A stretch of DNA of 64,000 bases, from positions 124,001 to 188,000 of the forward strand of contig NZ_CP095063.1 in NCBI RefSeq assembly GCF_022921055.1, read 5' to 3'. The first letter of the stretch is position 1. Each line of letters starts with the position of its first letter. This document shows positions 37,441 to 46,504 of this stretch, piece after piece. The DNA is from Hymenobacter volaticus (GTDB taxonomy: Bacteria; Bacteroidota; Bacteroidia; Cytophagales; Hymenobacteraceae). A program made the translations under genes and the position numbers. Below the pieces are notes generated by a model that saw only the letters and a program-made list of their open reading frames with translations, ran no database searches and was not told where the DNA came from.

Positions 37441-37485
37441 CAAAGGTGGACCTTACCATCAAACAGTTTCATTGACATTAATCAA
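37441..37485 (-). promoter_or_regulatory. FNR-like box and -7 element of the LLM oxidoreductase gene
   Basis: On the minus strand TTGATTAATGTCAA (37485-37472) is followed after 27 bases by TTTG (37444-37441) in CACCTTTG. The palindrome extends by one base pair on each side (37471-37486). Leader to the ATG at 37356 is about 80 bases. Confidence 0.7.
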
Positions 37486-37831
37486 TAAATGCATGAATGT
37501 GTCATGAGGGCTCAGCCTTACTATAGAAAGTGATAGTTATGCTGATTTGGCCCTGGGCTTTGGGCAGGCTTTGATTGTATACAGTTGACTATGGATACCG
37601 GTAGCATTCGAATGGCGCTGTCGTTACTCTCGATTAGGGGCCATTATGGCAACCTAAGTAAGCGTAGCTCCGTGCTGCATTATCTTAACAGTTGACCTGT
37701 TTGGGCTGGCTGAGGTAGCAGATGTTTAACCCCTCTCCTTCGCAATACAACATGCTGGCGTTGCCAAAGACCAGTAGGGTTGACCTGCCGTTTCACACCG
37801 TGGCTTGCAAGGCGTCGCTAACTGCCAGGAT

Positions 37832-38091
37832 TTAGGTATTCAGGCGGGCGTTGTCACTGATAAGGTAGCAAGTGGGATCGGCTATTCCTTCTCGCTGATG
37901 GACTTGGCGAATCACATGCTCCTCTATTCCCTGAACTCCTTCAAAAGTGCCTTTTTGTAGGAAGTAAACGTGCTCAGCAGTAAACTTCTTGCGGTTCTTC
38001 GAGGAGGTATGAACTGAATATAAAGGTCCTACTTGCTCGGGTTGAGAAAGCGTTTGATCGCCTTTATTTCTAAGTCAAAATCTTGCGCCAT
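37832..38091 (-). pseudogene. Remnant of an unidentified gene
   Basis: Starts with an open frame MAQDFDLEIKAIKRFLNPSK, then an in-frame stop, then a shifted frame with FTAEHVYFLQKGTFEGVQGI and EHVIRQVHQREGIADPTCYL ending at a stop at 37832. The amino-acid composition is gene-like over both frames, so this looks like a small gene broken by a stop and a frameshift. Family not recognised. Confidence 0.5.
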
Positions 38092-38232
38092 ACGTCAAGT
38101 ACTATTTAACTGAACACAGTATCAGCAGCGCCTAGCTAAGTAGATGCCTTCCGTCAAGATAACAACCAACTGCTCTAACAGATTTAAACGGTTAAAGGCG
38201 TTTAGGGAGAGAATTGCTAGGAGATGAATAAG
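38092..38232. other. Spacer downstream of a secreted repeat protein
   Basis: Short gap with no gene. The larger gap 37487-37831 on the other side of the remnant also shows no gene or RNA. Confidence 0.4.
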
Positions 38233-40017
38233 CTACTCCACAGCCAGGGAATGACTCACAGATTGGTTTCCTGCCTGTACTTGCATCTGATAGATTCCGG
38301 GAGTTAAGCCTAGCACCGACACCTCAGCGGCAGTACCACTTGCCGCCAAACGAATGGATTGCGTACGCACCACTTGGCCTACTATGTTGCGAAGGGTTAA
38401 CGACGCGTAGGTGATACTTGGTACTGCCGGAATTTCCACTCGGGCACTGCTACAAGCAGGATTGGGGTAAAAGCGTACGCCAGGCAAGAAAGCCGGTTTG
38501 TTTGTTCTCAAAGGTGCCGCCGTTAACGCGGTCAGGAAAGCAAAGGAATTATTGGGGTTAGTGGTTGGGCTAGTGATAGTATGACTACCGAAGCTAGCAG
38601 CGGGCTGCAAAGAGCCACCTACGTAGAGAGTTGTTCCGCTTAACGCCAAAACGCTGGCCTCATCTTCCCTCAACCCACCAGCTCCAGTTACCCAGTTGAG
38701 GGTTGCCGCAGGGCCCGAATCCATGAGTTGTGCTACGAACACGTCGGTAGTGTACGTAGTGGAAGCATTGGAATCCGTGTTATAGAGGGTAGTAGATCCC
38801 CAGGCAACGCTCGGACTACTGAACCTGCCGGCTACATAAATGCTTGTCCCGTTTACGGCCACAGCAGACGCCACCTCTGCGTAAAGGCCCCCAATCTTTT
38901 GCGCCCAACTAAAATGCGCCTCCCGACCATAGTCCTTTAACTTAGCTACAAACCCGTCAAAGGCGCCGCTACTCGTTAGATGAATCCCTTCGAAGTTGGC
39001 ACCGGTCTGGTCAAACCGCCCGGCCAGGTAGAGATCGTCACCGCGTAGAGCTAGGGCGTTTACTTTATCCAAGGTGGCACCGCCAGCACTTTTGGCCCAA
39101 CTAACGCTGGCCGTAGAACCCGCATCAATAATCTTGGCAACAAATATTTCCTCCGTTCCGGCCGACCCAGCGTTGGGCACGGTAAAGCTGCCAAAACGCC
39201 CCGTAGCGCCATAAAACTGGCCGGCTAGATAAACTTTACTGTCTTTCACCGTCAGGCAGGTAGCAACGGCGCGCTCGAAGCCTCCTGTGCAGCCAAACTT
39301 TTGCGCCCACACAAAGGTACCGCTCATGCCCATGTCCGTCAGTTTAGCTAGAAAAGCGTCCTCATAGCCGTCGCTGGTGAGCGGGATGCCACCAAAGGTA
39401 ACGGGGCCCGAAATCTTGCCGGCGATGTATACGCTGTTGCCATTTACTGCCAGTGCATAGGCCTTGTCCTCTTCCACTCCTCCTACCTGCTGGCCCCAAG
39501 TGAAGGCACTTGTACTGCCGGCATCAGTAAGTTTAGCGACGAAAATATTATTGCCGTTATGCGCATTCGCAAGCGTAATTGCTCCTAAGCTCAGCGTTGT
39601 ACTGCTAAACCAACCGGTTACATACACGTTCGCTCCCTGCACGGCCACGGCCGCCACGGCCTCGTTATCCATCCCCGTTATTTTCTGCGCCCATACAAAC
39701 CCAGCGGTGGGATTCCATTTACAAACGAACCCATCGGTTCCTGATCCTATATTGATTAAAGTTGTACTACCAAAGCGAAGAATGCCCGTAAAGGTGCCTG
39801 CCAAGTATATGTTACCATAATCATCGGTCGCGGTGGCAGTTACAGTAGAAGAGTCATCGTTGTTACTAGCTGGGCTAACCATTGCTATAACAGATTGCCA
39901 AGTCGGCGCCTGGGCTTGAGCCGATGAACTGGTACATAAGCACAGGTTGACTAGCAGAAAACCTGTGCTACCTATAATCCTAGCGAATGAAGCAAAGTCG
40001 GTAAAAATAGTAACCAT
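38233..40017 (-). CDS. Secreted SBBP-like repeat protein with T9SS sorting domain
   Basis: 594 residues. A hydrophobic signal (about 14-35), then about nine repeats of roughly 50 residues with a core such as VYVTGWFSSTT or LYLAGRFDQTG, ending in FVAKL and WAQKIGG. They form a beta-propeller-like structure. The last 75 residues, VRFYPNPACSSARVEIPA and LTPGIYQMQVQAG, are a type A T9SS C-terminal sorting domain. The protein is exported through the outer membrane and anchored or released at the surface. Shares architecture with the gene at 41501-44551. Confidence 0.85.
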   Translation of the reverse strand: MVTIFTDFASFARIIGSTGFLLVNLCLCTSSSAQAQAPTWQSVIAMVSPASNNDDSSTVTATATDDYGNIYLAGTFTGILRFGSTTLINIGSGTDGFVCKWNPTAGFVWAQKITGMDNEAVAAVAVQGANVYVTGWFSSTTLSLGAITLANAHNGNNIFVAKLTDAGSTSAFTWGQQVGGVEEDKAYALAVNGNSVYIAGKISGPVTFGGIPLTSDGYEDAFLAKLTDMGMSGTFVWAQKFGCTGGFERAVATCLTVKDSKVYLAGQFYGATGRFGSFTVPNAGSAGTEEIFVAKIIDAGSTASVSWAKSAGGATLDKVNALALRGDDLYLAGRFDQTGANFEGIHLTSSGAFDGFVAKLKDYGREAHFSWAQKIGGLYAEVASAVAVNGTSIYVAGRFSSPSVAWGSTTLYNTDSNASTTYTTDVFVAQLMDSGPAATLNWVTGAGGLREDEASVLALSGTTLYVGGSLQPAASFGSHTITSPTTNPNNSFAFLTALTAAPLRTNKPAFLPGVRFYPNPACSSARVEIPAVPSITYASLTLRNIVGQVVRTQSIRLAASGTAAEVSVLGLTPGIYQMQVQAGNQSVSHSLAVE

Positions 40018-40518
40018 GAAATGGGAATAGAAGGAAAATTGTGTACTTAGAAATCTTCTATAAAGATAGGAAAATTGCTAAGCTGAGTTACCTCGCTTTA
40101 CTCTGTTCCACGGCTGCGAATTTGTCTTTTACATGGTAGAGTGAGCACCCGATTTAGCGATAGTGTATCCTTAAGGTTGCTTGGCTGTTGCCGGCCCACA
40201 ATAGGAAGAGCGATGACCATATTTATCCGTCAACTTGTTTCTTGCCGGGTTTTACGCTGGTCTGGCGTAGGGTCCCTGCCTCCATTAAGGAATAGTAGGT
40301 CATGTACTTGATGCCGTGACAGGCCAATCCGCTCGACTACAAGCCCGTGCATAACGAGTACATGGACTACCGCGACTTCGAACGGTCCAACAAAGGCACG
40401 CCAGGCGCGCGCAAACCGTTTGCCTCGGCGAGTACGGTCCTTGCCTAGCTAGCTTACCAGGCACGTTCCCAAGAAAGGAATGATTTTTACGGTAAACTAA
40501 CGACTACGTAGCAGTGAC
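40018..40518. other. Intergenic region with a coding-like fragment
   Basis: No intact gene. A plus-strand stretch near 40327-40450 reads NPLDYKPVHNEYMDYRDFER, then a run ending in a stop at about 40446. It looks like a fragment of a lost gene, family unrecognised. Confidence 0.4.
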
Positions 40519-40752
40519 ATGAACCCCTTGTGGCTCCAGATCGAAATTGCGAATTCCCGGAACGCTACCAAGCTTATCATCGCACACGGTGGCAGAACGC
40601 CATCAAGCTTAGTTAAAATAAGCGCAGACTACCATTTCGAATTGTACACCTTCGAGCTGCGTAACGACAAGGCTGGTATTGAAATTGATCGATGGGTGCC
40701 GCTTGCTTTGTATGGGGAATTGCTTTTAAGATTTCAGAAGAGGTTTGGTTAA
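40519..40752 (+). CDS. Small hypothetical protein
   Basis: 77 residues (MNPLWLQIEIANSRNATKLI), with a balanced composition, alternating strands and a final helix, so it is plausibly real. No family recognised. Its stop overlaps the end of the convergent small membrane protein gene by four bases. Confidence 0.45.
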   Translation: MNPLWLQIEIANSRNATKLIIAHGGRTPSSLVKISADYHFELYTFELRNDKAGIEIDRWVPLALYGELLLRFQKRFG

Positions 40753-40994
40753 ATAAACCGCCGAAATAGGATAAGTGGCCATTGCAACACCAACAACAGA
40801 ACGTATTTGATCACCGTACCGGGCTGGTGATTCGGTAAAGGTGCAAGACCAACCACAGCCGCGTTCTGGTTGAGTATTTCCACCCAACTTAATCCTTTGA
40901 GCGCGTTGATCGAAGCATTAAGCAGCAACACAATACACCCCGCATTTAGGTACAGCCCTATCCCCTCTATAGCGGCGCTGATGAAGTTTTGCAT
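40749..40994 (-). CDS. Small hypothetical membrane protein
   Basis: 81 residues with two hydrophobic segments (about 10-33, LYLNAGCIVLLLNASINA, and 61-77, YVLLLVLQWPLILF). Family unrecognised. Convergent with the preceding small gene. Confidence 0.45.
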   Translation of the reverse strand: MQNFISAAIEGIGLYLNAGCIVLLLNASINALKGLSWVEILNQNAAVVGLAPLPNHQPGTVIKYVLLLVLQWPLILFRRFI

Positions 40995-41075
40995 GGTGCA
41001 AAAGTAGTGGCGGTGGCTACAACTAGGTTGCTCCCCTACTTCATGTCAATCACGTCCGGGTAGTCCATTGTGGCT

Positions 41076-41267
41076 ATGGCTCCCCTACTTTCCTGTCTAC
41101 TGGTTTACTTGGTCGTTTGCGGTGCCTTGTTTGTGCTGGCGGTATTCGTGATTTGGCTTTTTGTCGTCGCGTCCCGTAAGGGAGCCATGTGCGAAGTCAC
41201 AACCGCGCTAGTTTCTACACTTCTACTTTTTATCGTTTTGGCTAGGTTGGTTTTCTACTTCGTCTGA
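41076..41267 (+). CDS. Small hypothetical membrane protein
   Basis: 63 residues from ATG 41076 (GTG 41070 is also possible). Two predicted membrane helices: LLVYLVVCGALFVLAVFVIW and a C-terminal ALVSTLLLFIVLARLVFYF. No family recognised. Confidence 0.4.
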   Translation: MAPLLSCLLVYLVVCGALFVLAVFVIWLFVVASRKGAMCEVTTALVSTLLLFIVLARLVFYFV

Positions 41268-41450
41268 CGTCCTTCCTTTCTGCCCTCGATTTTGAGGTTC
41301 CCGTTTGCTACGCTTCGGTAGCGGCACGCAAAGGCAGGCAATAAAGAAACTGGGACCCATTGAGAAGAACGTAGCTCCACACTAATCGTGCCTGCCTCGC
41401 TACTCTTTCTGCGCAATACATACTGCATTTTCCTTCACTGTCTATAAAAA

Positions 41451-41481
41451 AAGCGCCCTTCGACAGAATCGAAGGGCGCTT
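41451..41481 (-). terminator. Intrinsic terminator of the large repeat protein gene
   Basis: AAGCGCCCTTCGA (41451-41463) pairs perfectly with TCGAAGGGCGCTT (41469-41481) around CAGAA. On the minus strand the stem is followed by a T-run, and it lies 20 bases after the stop at 41501. Confidence 0.9.
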
Positions 41482-41500
41482 GCTTATAAAATAGGCTCCT

Positions 41501-44500
41501 TTAATGGGCTACGAGCAGACGCACTACCTCACGCTGGCCATTAACCGTCAACTGGCACTGATACACGCCAGGCAACAAGCTAGAGCCGGCCAGCGGCAGT
41601 GTGTACTGTTGCCCTTTGCGGACGGCGCCCTGATAAAGCCGGGCCACCTCTTGGCCGAGTTGATTATAAACTCGCACCTGCCCTTCGCCATCCAAGTGTG
41701 GGCGGAAACTGACCGTCGCCTGCGCCGCCATCGGGTTGGGATAGACGGACAACTCCTGCACGTTGCGGCCTGTAGCCGCCCGCGTTGCCGCCACGAGCGG
41801 AGCCGCTGCCTCGGGCGTTTGAACATAATGAATCGTGGCGTAATCGGAGCCCGTATTAAGGCCCAGCGAGTTCCCCGTTACATACACTTCGCCAGCACTC
41901 GTGACCACTAGATCAGTCGCCTGGTCGGCGCCATTGCCGGGGCCGTTGTAGCGGGTGTCCCACACAGGTTGCCCCGTCGCCGCGGCGTACTTAACGGTGG
42001 CATAATCCGTACTCGTACTACCGGTAACATACACATTGCCTGATCCATCCACGGCCATCCGCGACACTTGGGTTATCGTCGACTCACTGTTACGAGCCAC
42101 CCACAACGTGCTGCCGCTGGCCGTATACTTGATGGTCGCCGAACCACCCGCCACAGACACATTGCCGAGCGCATCTACGGCAATATCGGTCGCTATATCA
42201 TTACTGCCACTGCCTCCATTGTAGTAGTTCACCCAGCTTTGCTCGCCCGTTGGGGAATACTTTACCGTCATGTAATCGATATCAACAGGAAAGGTCGTAA
42301 CGATGCCGGAGCCCGTCACATAAACATTGCCACTGGCGTCCACGGCGATGCCCGAAGGCTGTTGGTCACGGAAGCCAAGGGGCCCGGTGAAGATAGAGAC
42401 CCACTGCTGCTCCCCCCCTGACGAGTACTTCAGAGTTGCGTAATCCCAATTATTCTGGGGGTTATTGAGGATGCCGGTCACGTAGACGTTACCCGTAGCA
42501 TCGACTGCCATATCGACCACCGCGTTGCCACGCGTAAAACCGCTCCCGCGGTAGCGGGTGTCCCAGAGTTGCTGGCCCGTAGCGTCCTCGTATTTGAGCG
42601 TCACATATTGATTACCACTAACTAAATAAAGCGTGTTGCCCGAAACATATACGTTGCCCGCCGCATCCAAACCAATCCCCGCCGCCTCATAGCCACTCTC
42701 CGCGGCCGTGGTAGTCGCTTCCCAGAGTTGCTGGCCGCTAGCAGCATACTTGCGGGTCGTGCCGGCGCCGGTCACATAGACGTTGCCCGCTGCACTGACC
42801 ACAAGATGAGAACCTCCCGGAGCCGTCCAGAGTTGCTGCCCGTTGGCCGAGTACTTGACGGTTCGGTTGCCGGTCACGTACACATTGCCGGCTGCGTCTA
42901 CAGCCAGGTCTCTCACCTGATCCTCTGTAATCGGCCCCGTATACCGTGCCTGCCACAGCGGTTGGCCGGTGGCCGCAGTATACTTGAACGTGGCGTAGTC
43001 AACACTGCTGCCTACTGCGACCGAGGAGCCTGTGACGGCCACGTTGCCGGCCGCATCGACAGCTAAGCTCGTGGCGGTGGCATCCCCGGCAGTTGACTCC
43101 GGAGCTTGGGCTTGCCACAACGGTTGCCCGGTAGCACCGGCGTACTTGAGCGTGGCGTAGTCACTTCTGCCGCTCGCGTTGAAGGAGCGCCCCGTCACGG
43201 CCACGTTACCGGCACCATCTACCACGACATCCCGCGCCTCGTCGTAGCTGCCGGCGGCGCCATTGTACGCTTGCGCCCACGTCTGCTGTCCGGTCATAGC
43301 AGCATACTTAATTGTGACATAGTCCCAGTTACTGTTGCCCGTATCCGCGTAACCCGTCACGGCTACGTTGCCGGCCGCGTCCAGGGCAACGCCAGTGGCC
43401 TCATCGTAGCTGTTGCCTGCGCCGTTATAGCGCGCTTGCCATACCGGCTGTCCGTTAGTGGTATACTTCACTGTGGCATAGTCGTAGCTAGTGTCTCCTT
43501 CACTGGTACCCGTGACGGCCACATTGCCGGCGGCATCCACCGCCAGCTCGCGCACCAAGTCGTAGCCCTTGCGGGGGCCGTTGTAACGGGCGCTCCACAA
43601 TTGGCGCCCAGTCGTCGCATCGACCTTAATGGTGGCGTAGTCACTGTCGGTGCTCTCGTAGGAAGTGCCCGTTACGTACACGTTGCCCACCCCGTCTAGC
43701 GCCAACCCCGCCGCTACATCCGTGTTGGCTGGACCGCTGTAGCGGCTTTCCCACTGAAGCTGGCCGCCCGCCGAGTACTTGACGGTAGCGTAGTAACAAC
43801 CGCTGCTGCCCTCCCCGTAGGCCGTGCCCGTCACATACACGTTGCCGACAGCATCTACGGCCAGGCTCGAGGCCAGCTCTTGGCTGCTTGGCATCGAGCC
43901 CGCGGCTCCCCCAGTGTACCGGCTGGCCCAAAGCTGTTGGCCGCTGACTCCGTCATACTTAACCGTGGCGTAGTCGTATAGGGTGGCGCTAGTACCGTAC
44001 GAGTAGCCTGTTACGTAGACATTGCCGATTCGGTCCACCGTTAGACCCACCGCCACATCATCGCCGCCGGTGGGCCCGTTGTAGCGCACCTGCCAGAGCT
44101 GCTGCCCGGTAGGCGAGTATTTCACCGTGGCGTAGTCATAGCGGCTGGTGTTGCTGAAAGAGTAGCCGGTCACGTAGACATTGCCGGTGGCATCTGTTGC
44201 CACGGCCGTCGCTCCATCATATCCGTTACCATTGCTGTTATCGAAGCGCGCCACCCATTGTTCACTAACGGAGCCGCTGGCAAGGGCGCGAGCCCTAGTA
44301 ACTGATTCGTTTCGACGGACTACCGGGCGAGTGGGCCTTAGGGGCATGGCGCGGGCAAGCGTGCCATTCGTAGTCGGCAAAGCATGGCGCAACGCGGGTG
44401 CTCCAACGGGCAGTTGAGGCTGCGGGAGTTGCGAAAGAGACGGCTGGGCCTTGCTGGTAGAAAAGGGTAGGCGCGACTGCGCCTGCGCAACGGGCACATA

Positions 44501-44551
44501 GAAGAGTAAGCCGGCTGCCAACGGCAGCCAACGTGTAAATGTTTGTTTCAT
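41501..44551 (-). CDS. Large secreted SBBP-repeat protein with T9SS sorting domain
   Basis: 1016 residues. Signal peptide 1-25 (MKQTFTRWLPLAAGLLFYVPVAQA) and a basic linker, then about 15 repeats of roughly 54 residues. Each has AVDAAGNVYVTG or a variant, a DYATVKY element and GQQLWQARYNGP. They match SBBP/beta-propeller repeats of Bacteroidota surface proteins. The last 80 residues, LSVYPNPMAAQATVSFRPH and LLPGVYQCQLTVNGQ, are a T9SS type A sorting domain. The near-identical repeats suggest recent internal expansion. A C7 run at 42412-42418 keeps frame here. Confidence 0.9.
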   Translation of the reverse strand: MKQTFTRWLPLAAGLLFYVPVAQAQSRLPFSTSKAQPSLSQLPQPQLPVGAPALRHALPTTNGTLARAMPLRPTRPVVRRNESVTRARALASGSVSEQWVARFDNSNGNGYDGATAVATDATGNVYVTGYSFSNTSRYDYATVKYSPTGQQLWQVRYNGPTGGDDVAVGLTVDRIGNVYVTGYSYGTSATLYDYATVKYDGVSGQQLWASRYTGGAAGSMPSSQELASSLAVDAVGNVYVTGTAYGEGSSGCYYATVKYSAGGQLQWESRYSGPANTDVAAGLALDGVGNVYVTGTSYESTDSDYATIKVDATTGRQLWSARYNGPRKGYDLVRELAVDAAGNVAVTGTSEGDTSYDYATVKYTTNGQPVWQARYNGAGNSYDEATGVALDAAGNVAVTGYADTGNSNWDYVTIKYAAMTGQQTWAQAYNGAAGSYDEARDVVVDGAGNVAVTGRSFNASGRSDYATLKYAGATGQPLWQAQAPESTAGDATATSLAVDAAGNVAVTGSSVAVGSSVDYATFKYTAATGQPLWQARYTGPITEDQVRDLAVDAAGNVYVTGNRTVKYSANGQQLWTAPGGSHLVVSAAGNVYVTGAGTTRKYAASGQQLWEATTTAAESGYEAAGIGLDAAGNVYVSGNTLYLVSGNQYVTLKYEDATGQQLWDTRYRGSGFTRGNAVVDMAVDATGNVYVTGILNNPQNNWDYATLKYSSGGEQQWVSIFTGPLGFRDQQPSGIAVDASGNVYVTGSGIVTTFPVDIDYMTVKYSPTGEQSWVNYYNGGSGSNDIATDIAVDALGNVSVAGGSATIKYTASGSTLWVARNSESTITQVSRMAVDGSGNVYVTGSTSTDYATVKYAAATGQPVWDTRYNGPGNGADQATDLVVTSAGEVYVTGNSLGLNTGSDYATIHYVQTPEAAAPLVAATRAATGRNVQELSVYPNPMAAQATVSFRPHLDGEGQVRVYNQLGQEVARLYQGAVRKGQQYTLPLAGSSLLPGVYQCQLTVNGQREVVRLLVAH

Positions 44552-44922
44552 AGACGATGGAAAATAGGGAACAACAAAATGCCAGCAGTGGCTGCCAGTA
44601 AGCAGAAACGAAGCAATGATGCAACACTCTCAACTGCTACTTGCGCCGTTACCACTACCAATCAGCCACTGATTCCGGGATAAGAAACACAAAATACCCA
44701 TTAAAAACAGGATTTATCATAGTATAAAGTCAAGTTCGAGCGACGAAGCTGTCTTCTAACAACAGGTTGAAATGAGCAGGCACAGTTAATACCACCTGAA
44801 GTTGTAGGTACATGTTCAGACAGACAAAGAACACAAATAAGGCCAACTTCCAGCTTCTTACCTTTTGCTCTTTTAGAGGTTAAAAGACTTGTTTTTGTGG
44901 CCTGTGTATAGCGCAGAACTCG
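44552..44922. other. Spacer between repeat protein and partition genes
   Basis: About 370 AT-richer bases with no gene. It contains the promoter side of the large repeat protein and the 3' side of the putative partition partner. No terminator hairpin stands out. Confidence 0.45.
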
Positions 44923-45618
44923 CTAATTCTTGAGCATCTGGCGCAGCTGCTTTTGCATGGCCTTTTGCACTTGCCCTCCATGCTCCGCTTTCCACTGCGT
45001 AAGAATGTTATGCACCACATCGGGAACCGAGGTGCCATTCCCCAAGATCATTCCGATTTGCTGAAAATACTGATGCATAGCGGGCGTTATGCGGAACATC
45101 ACCGTCTTCTTGTCCTTGGTAGGAACGAAGAGGGATTTCACATCAAGGCTAGCTTGGGCAGCGAGTACGGGCTGAGGAACTGGCTCCTCATCCTGCTGCG
45201 TCTGCTCAGCAACCGCATCGTCATCTGTTTCCATTTCTGCTGCTTCGGCCGCCTCGGCCAGTGGGGCTACTTCCATTGTAGGCTGCGTGTTGGCAACTGG
45301 CGGCAGAGGTTTCTCTTTTCCCTCTACCCCTCCCCTACCGCTGGCCGCGGGCTTGGTTGCCGGCAATTGATCGGCTATCAATGGCCCTGTTGCGGTGGTG
45401 ACGCGGGCAGCTGCCGGTGCCGCAGCCGGTGCCATGGGTACAGCGTCCGTAGTTGGTGGGGAAGGCGGAGTACTTGACGGCAGGGCAGGTTCGCCCACAG
45501 AAGGTTGGGCGGCGTTGGGTGTGAGCCGAATTGGGGACACGTCGCCCATCATCGCGGCGAGTTCGGCGGCTTGTTCTTCCGGAGTTTTACCTTTTTTCTT
45601 AGCAGGCAGTTTGGCCAT
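44923..45618 (-). CDS. Putative ParB-like partition partner with C-terminal RHH-like domain
   Basis: 231 residues, 65 bases after parA in the same direction. Residues about 15-165 are Pro/Ala/Glu-rich and probably disordered. The C-terminal 60 residues (KTVMFRITPAMHQYFQQIGM, then SVPDVVHNILTQW) look like a ribbon-helix-helix with similarity in outline to DUF3408-type proteins. In many partition systems the gene behind ParA encodes the centromere-binding protein, which fits. Identification is by position and outline, not by a conserved signature. Confidence 0.6.
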   Translation of the reverse strand: MAKLPAKKKGKTPEEQAAELAAMMGDVSPIRLTPNAAQPSVGEPALPSSTPPSPPTTDAVPMAPAAAPAAARVTTATGPLIADQLPATKPAASGRGGVEGKEKPLPPVANTQPTMEVAPLAEAAEAAEMETDDDAVAEQTQQDEEPVPQPVLAAQASLDVKSLFVPTKDKKTVMFRITPAMHQYFQQIGMILGNGTSVPDVVHNILTQWKAEHGGQVQKAMQKQLRQMLKN

Positions 45619-45683
45619 GTCGCTGTGGAATTACGAGTTAGTGATTGGCAATTAAAAGCAGGAAACTAATTGGACTCCGTAGC

Positions 45684-46484
45684 TCAGTTAACCGACGAAT
45701 CAGGTGCGGAGTCAACGGCGTTTTCTGACGCGGAAAAGTTAATCGTGAGCCCGGAAGGCGTAACCGCTCCTGGCCCTAGTACCAGAGATAAAACTTCCAT
45801 AAAGAGCTGGCCCATCCCCAACCGGTTCAGTTCTTTTTCCGGAAGCGGAAACATAGTGGAACGGTTCTCTTTGTAGGTGATTAGATTCTCTACCCGGCTC
45901 TGAAGCATAGGAAGGCCATTTTCCTGGAAAAGCTCTTCAGTTTTGTCGTAGATAGTTTTTCGCTCGGCCTTGAGATACTTGTTCCAAAATGCATAGTAGC
46001 CAACCAGGTTGGAATCAGGGTCACTCTGCTGCGTGAAGGCCGGCAGTAAACCCATAAAAGCCATGGTAGAAGCAATCGAACCTTTATCGGGCTCTACGGG
46101 CAGAAAGATGTAATCAATTAAACGCAGCAAATCAGGCAAGCCTATTACATTGACCGTACCAGGCGTATCAATCAAAATAAAGTCATAATCCTGCTCAAAC
46201 AGAGCCGTGATAGATGAAGTGGATTCTTGTACGCTTGATATGTAAACCGGATAGGGCCTCCTCCCCTGCTTGAGTAATCGCTGGCGAAAACCTTCTTCGT
46301 TTTGCACGCGCGTTTGTTCATCTATTCGGTAAGCGTGCAGTGAGTGTTGGGGGTGGTCGCAATCCATCACGGCCACCTTGTAGCCATAGAGGTAGCAAAG
46401 AGCCGAGGCTAAATGAGTGGTGATAGTTGACTTGCCTGCCCCTCCTTTCTGATTAGCAAAAGCAATGATGTTAGGTTGGTTCAT
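45684..46484 (-). CDS. parA: ParA-family partition ATPase
   Basis: 266 residues from ATG 46484 (MNQPNIIAFANQKGGAGKST); the open frame starts at 46505. Deviant Walker A KGGAGKST at 13-20, Walker A' MDCDHPQHS and Walker B FILIDTPG are visible. Such ATPases move plasmid copies by forming gradients on the nucleoid with a centromere-binding partner. The putative partner is directly downstream and the repeat region at 46505-47330 directly upstream. Confidence 0.92.
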   Translation of the reverse strand: MNQPNIIAFANQKGGAGKSTITTHLASALCYLYGYKVAVMDCDHPQHSLHAYRIDEQTRVQNEEGFRQRLLKQGRRPYPVYISSVQESTSSITALFEQDYDFILIDTPGTVNVIGLPDLLRLIDYIFLPVEPDKGSIASTMAFMGLLPAFTQQSDPDSNLVGYYAFWNKYLKAERKTIYDKTEELFQENGLPMLQSRVENLITYKENRSTMFPLPEKELNRLGMGQLFMEVLSLVLGPGAVTPSGLTINFSASENAVDSAPDSSVN

Positions 46485-46504
46485 TCCGTGGGCCGTGGTT
46501 AACA

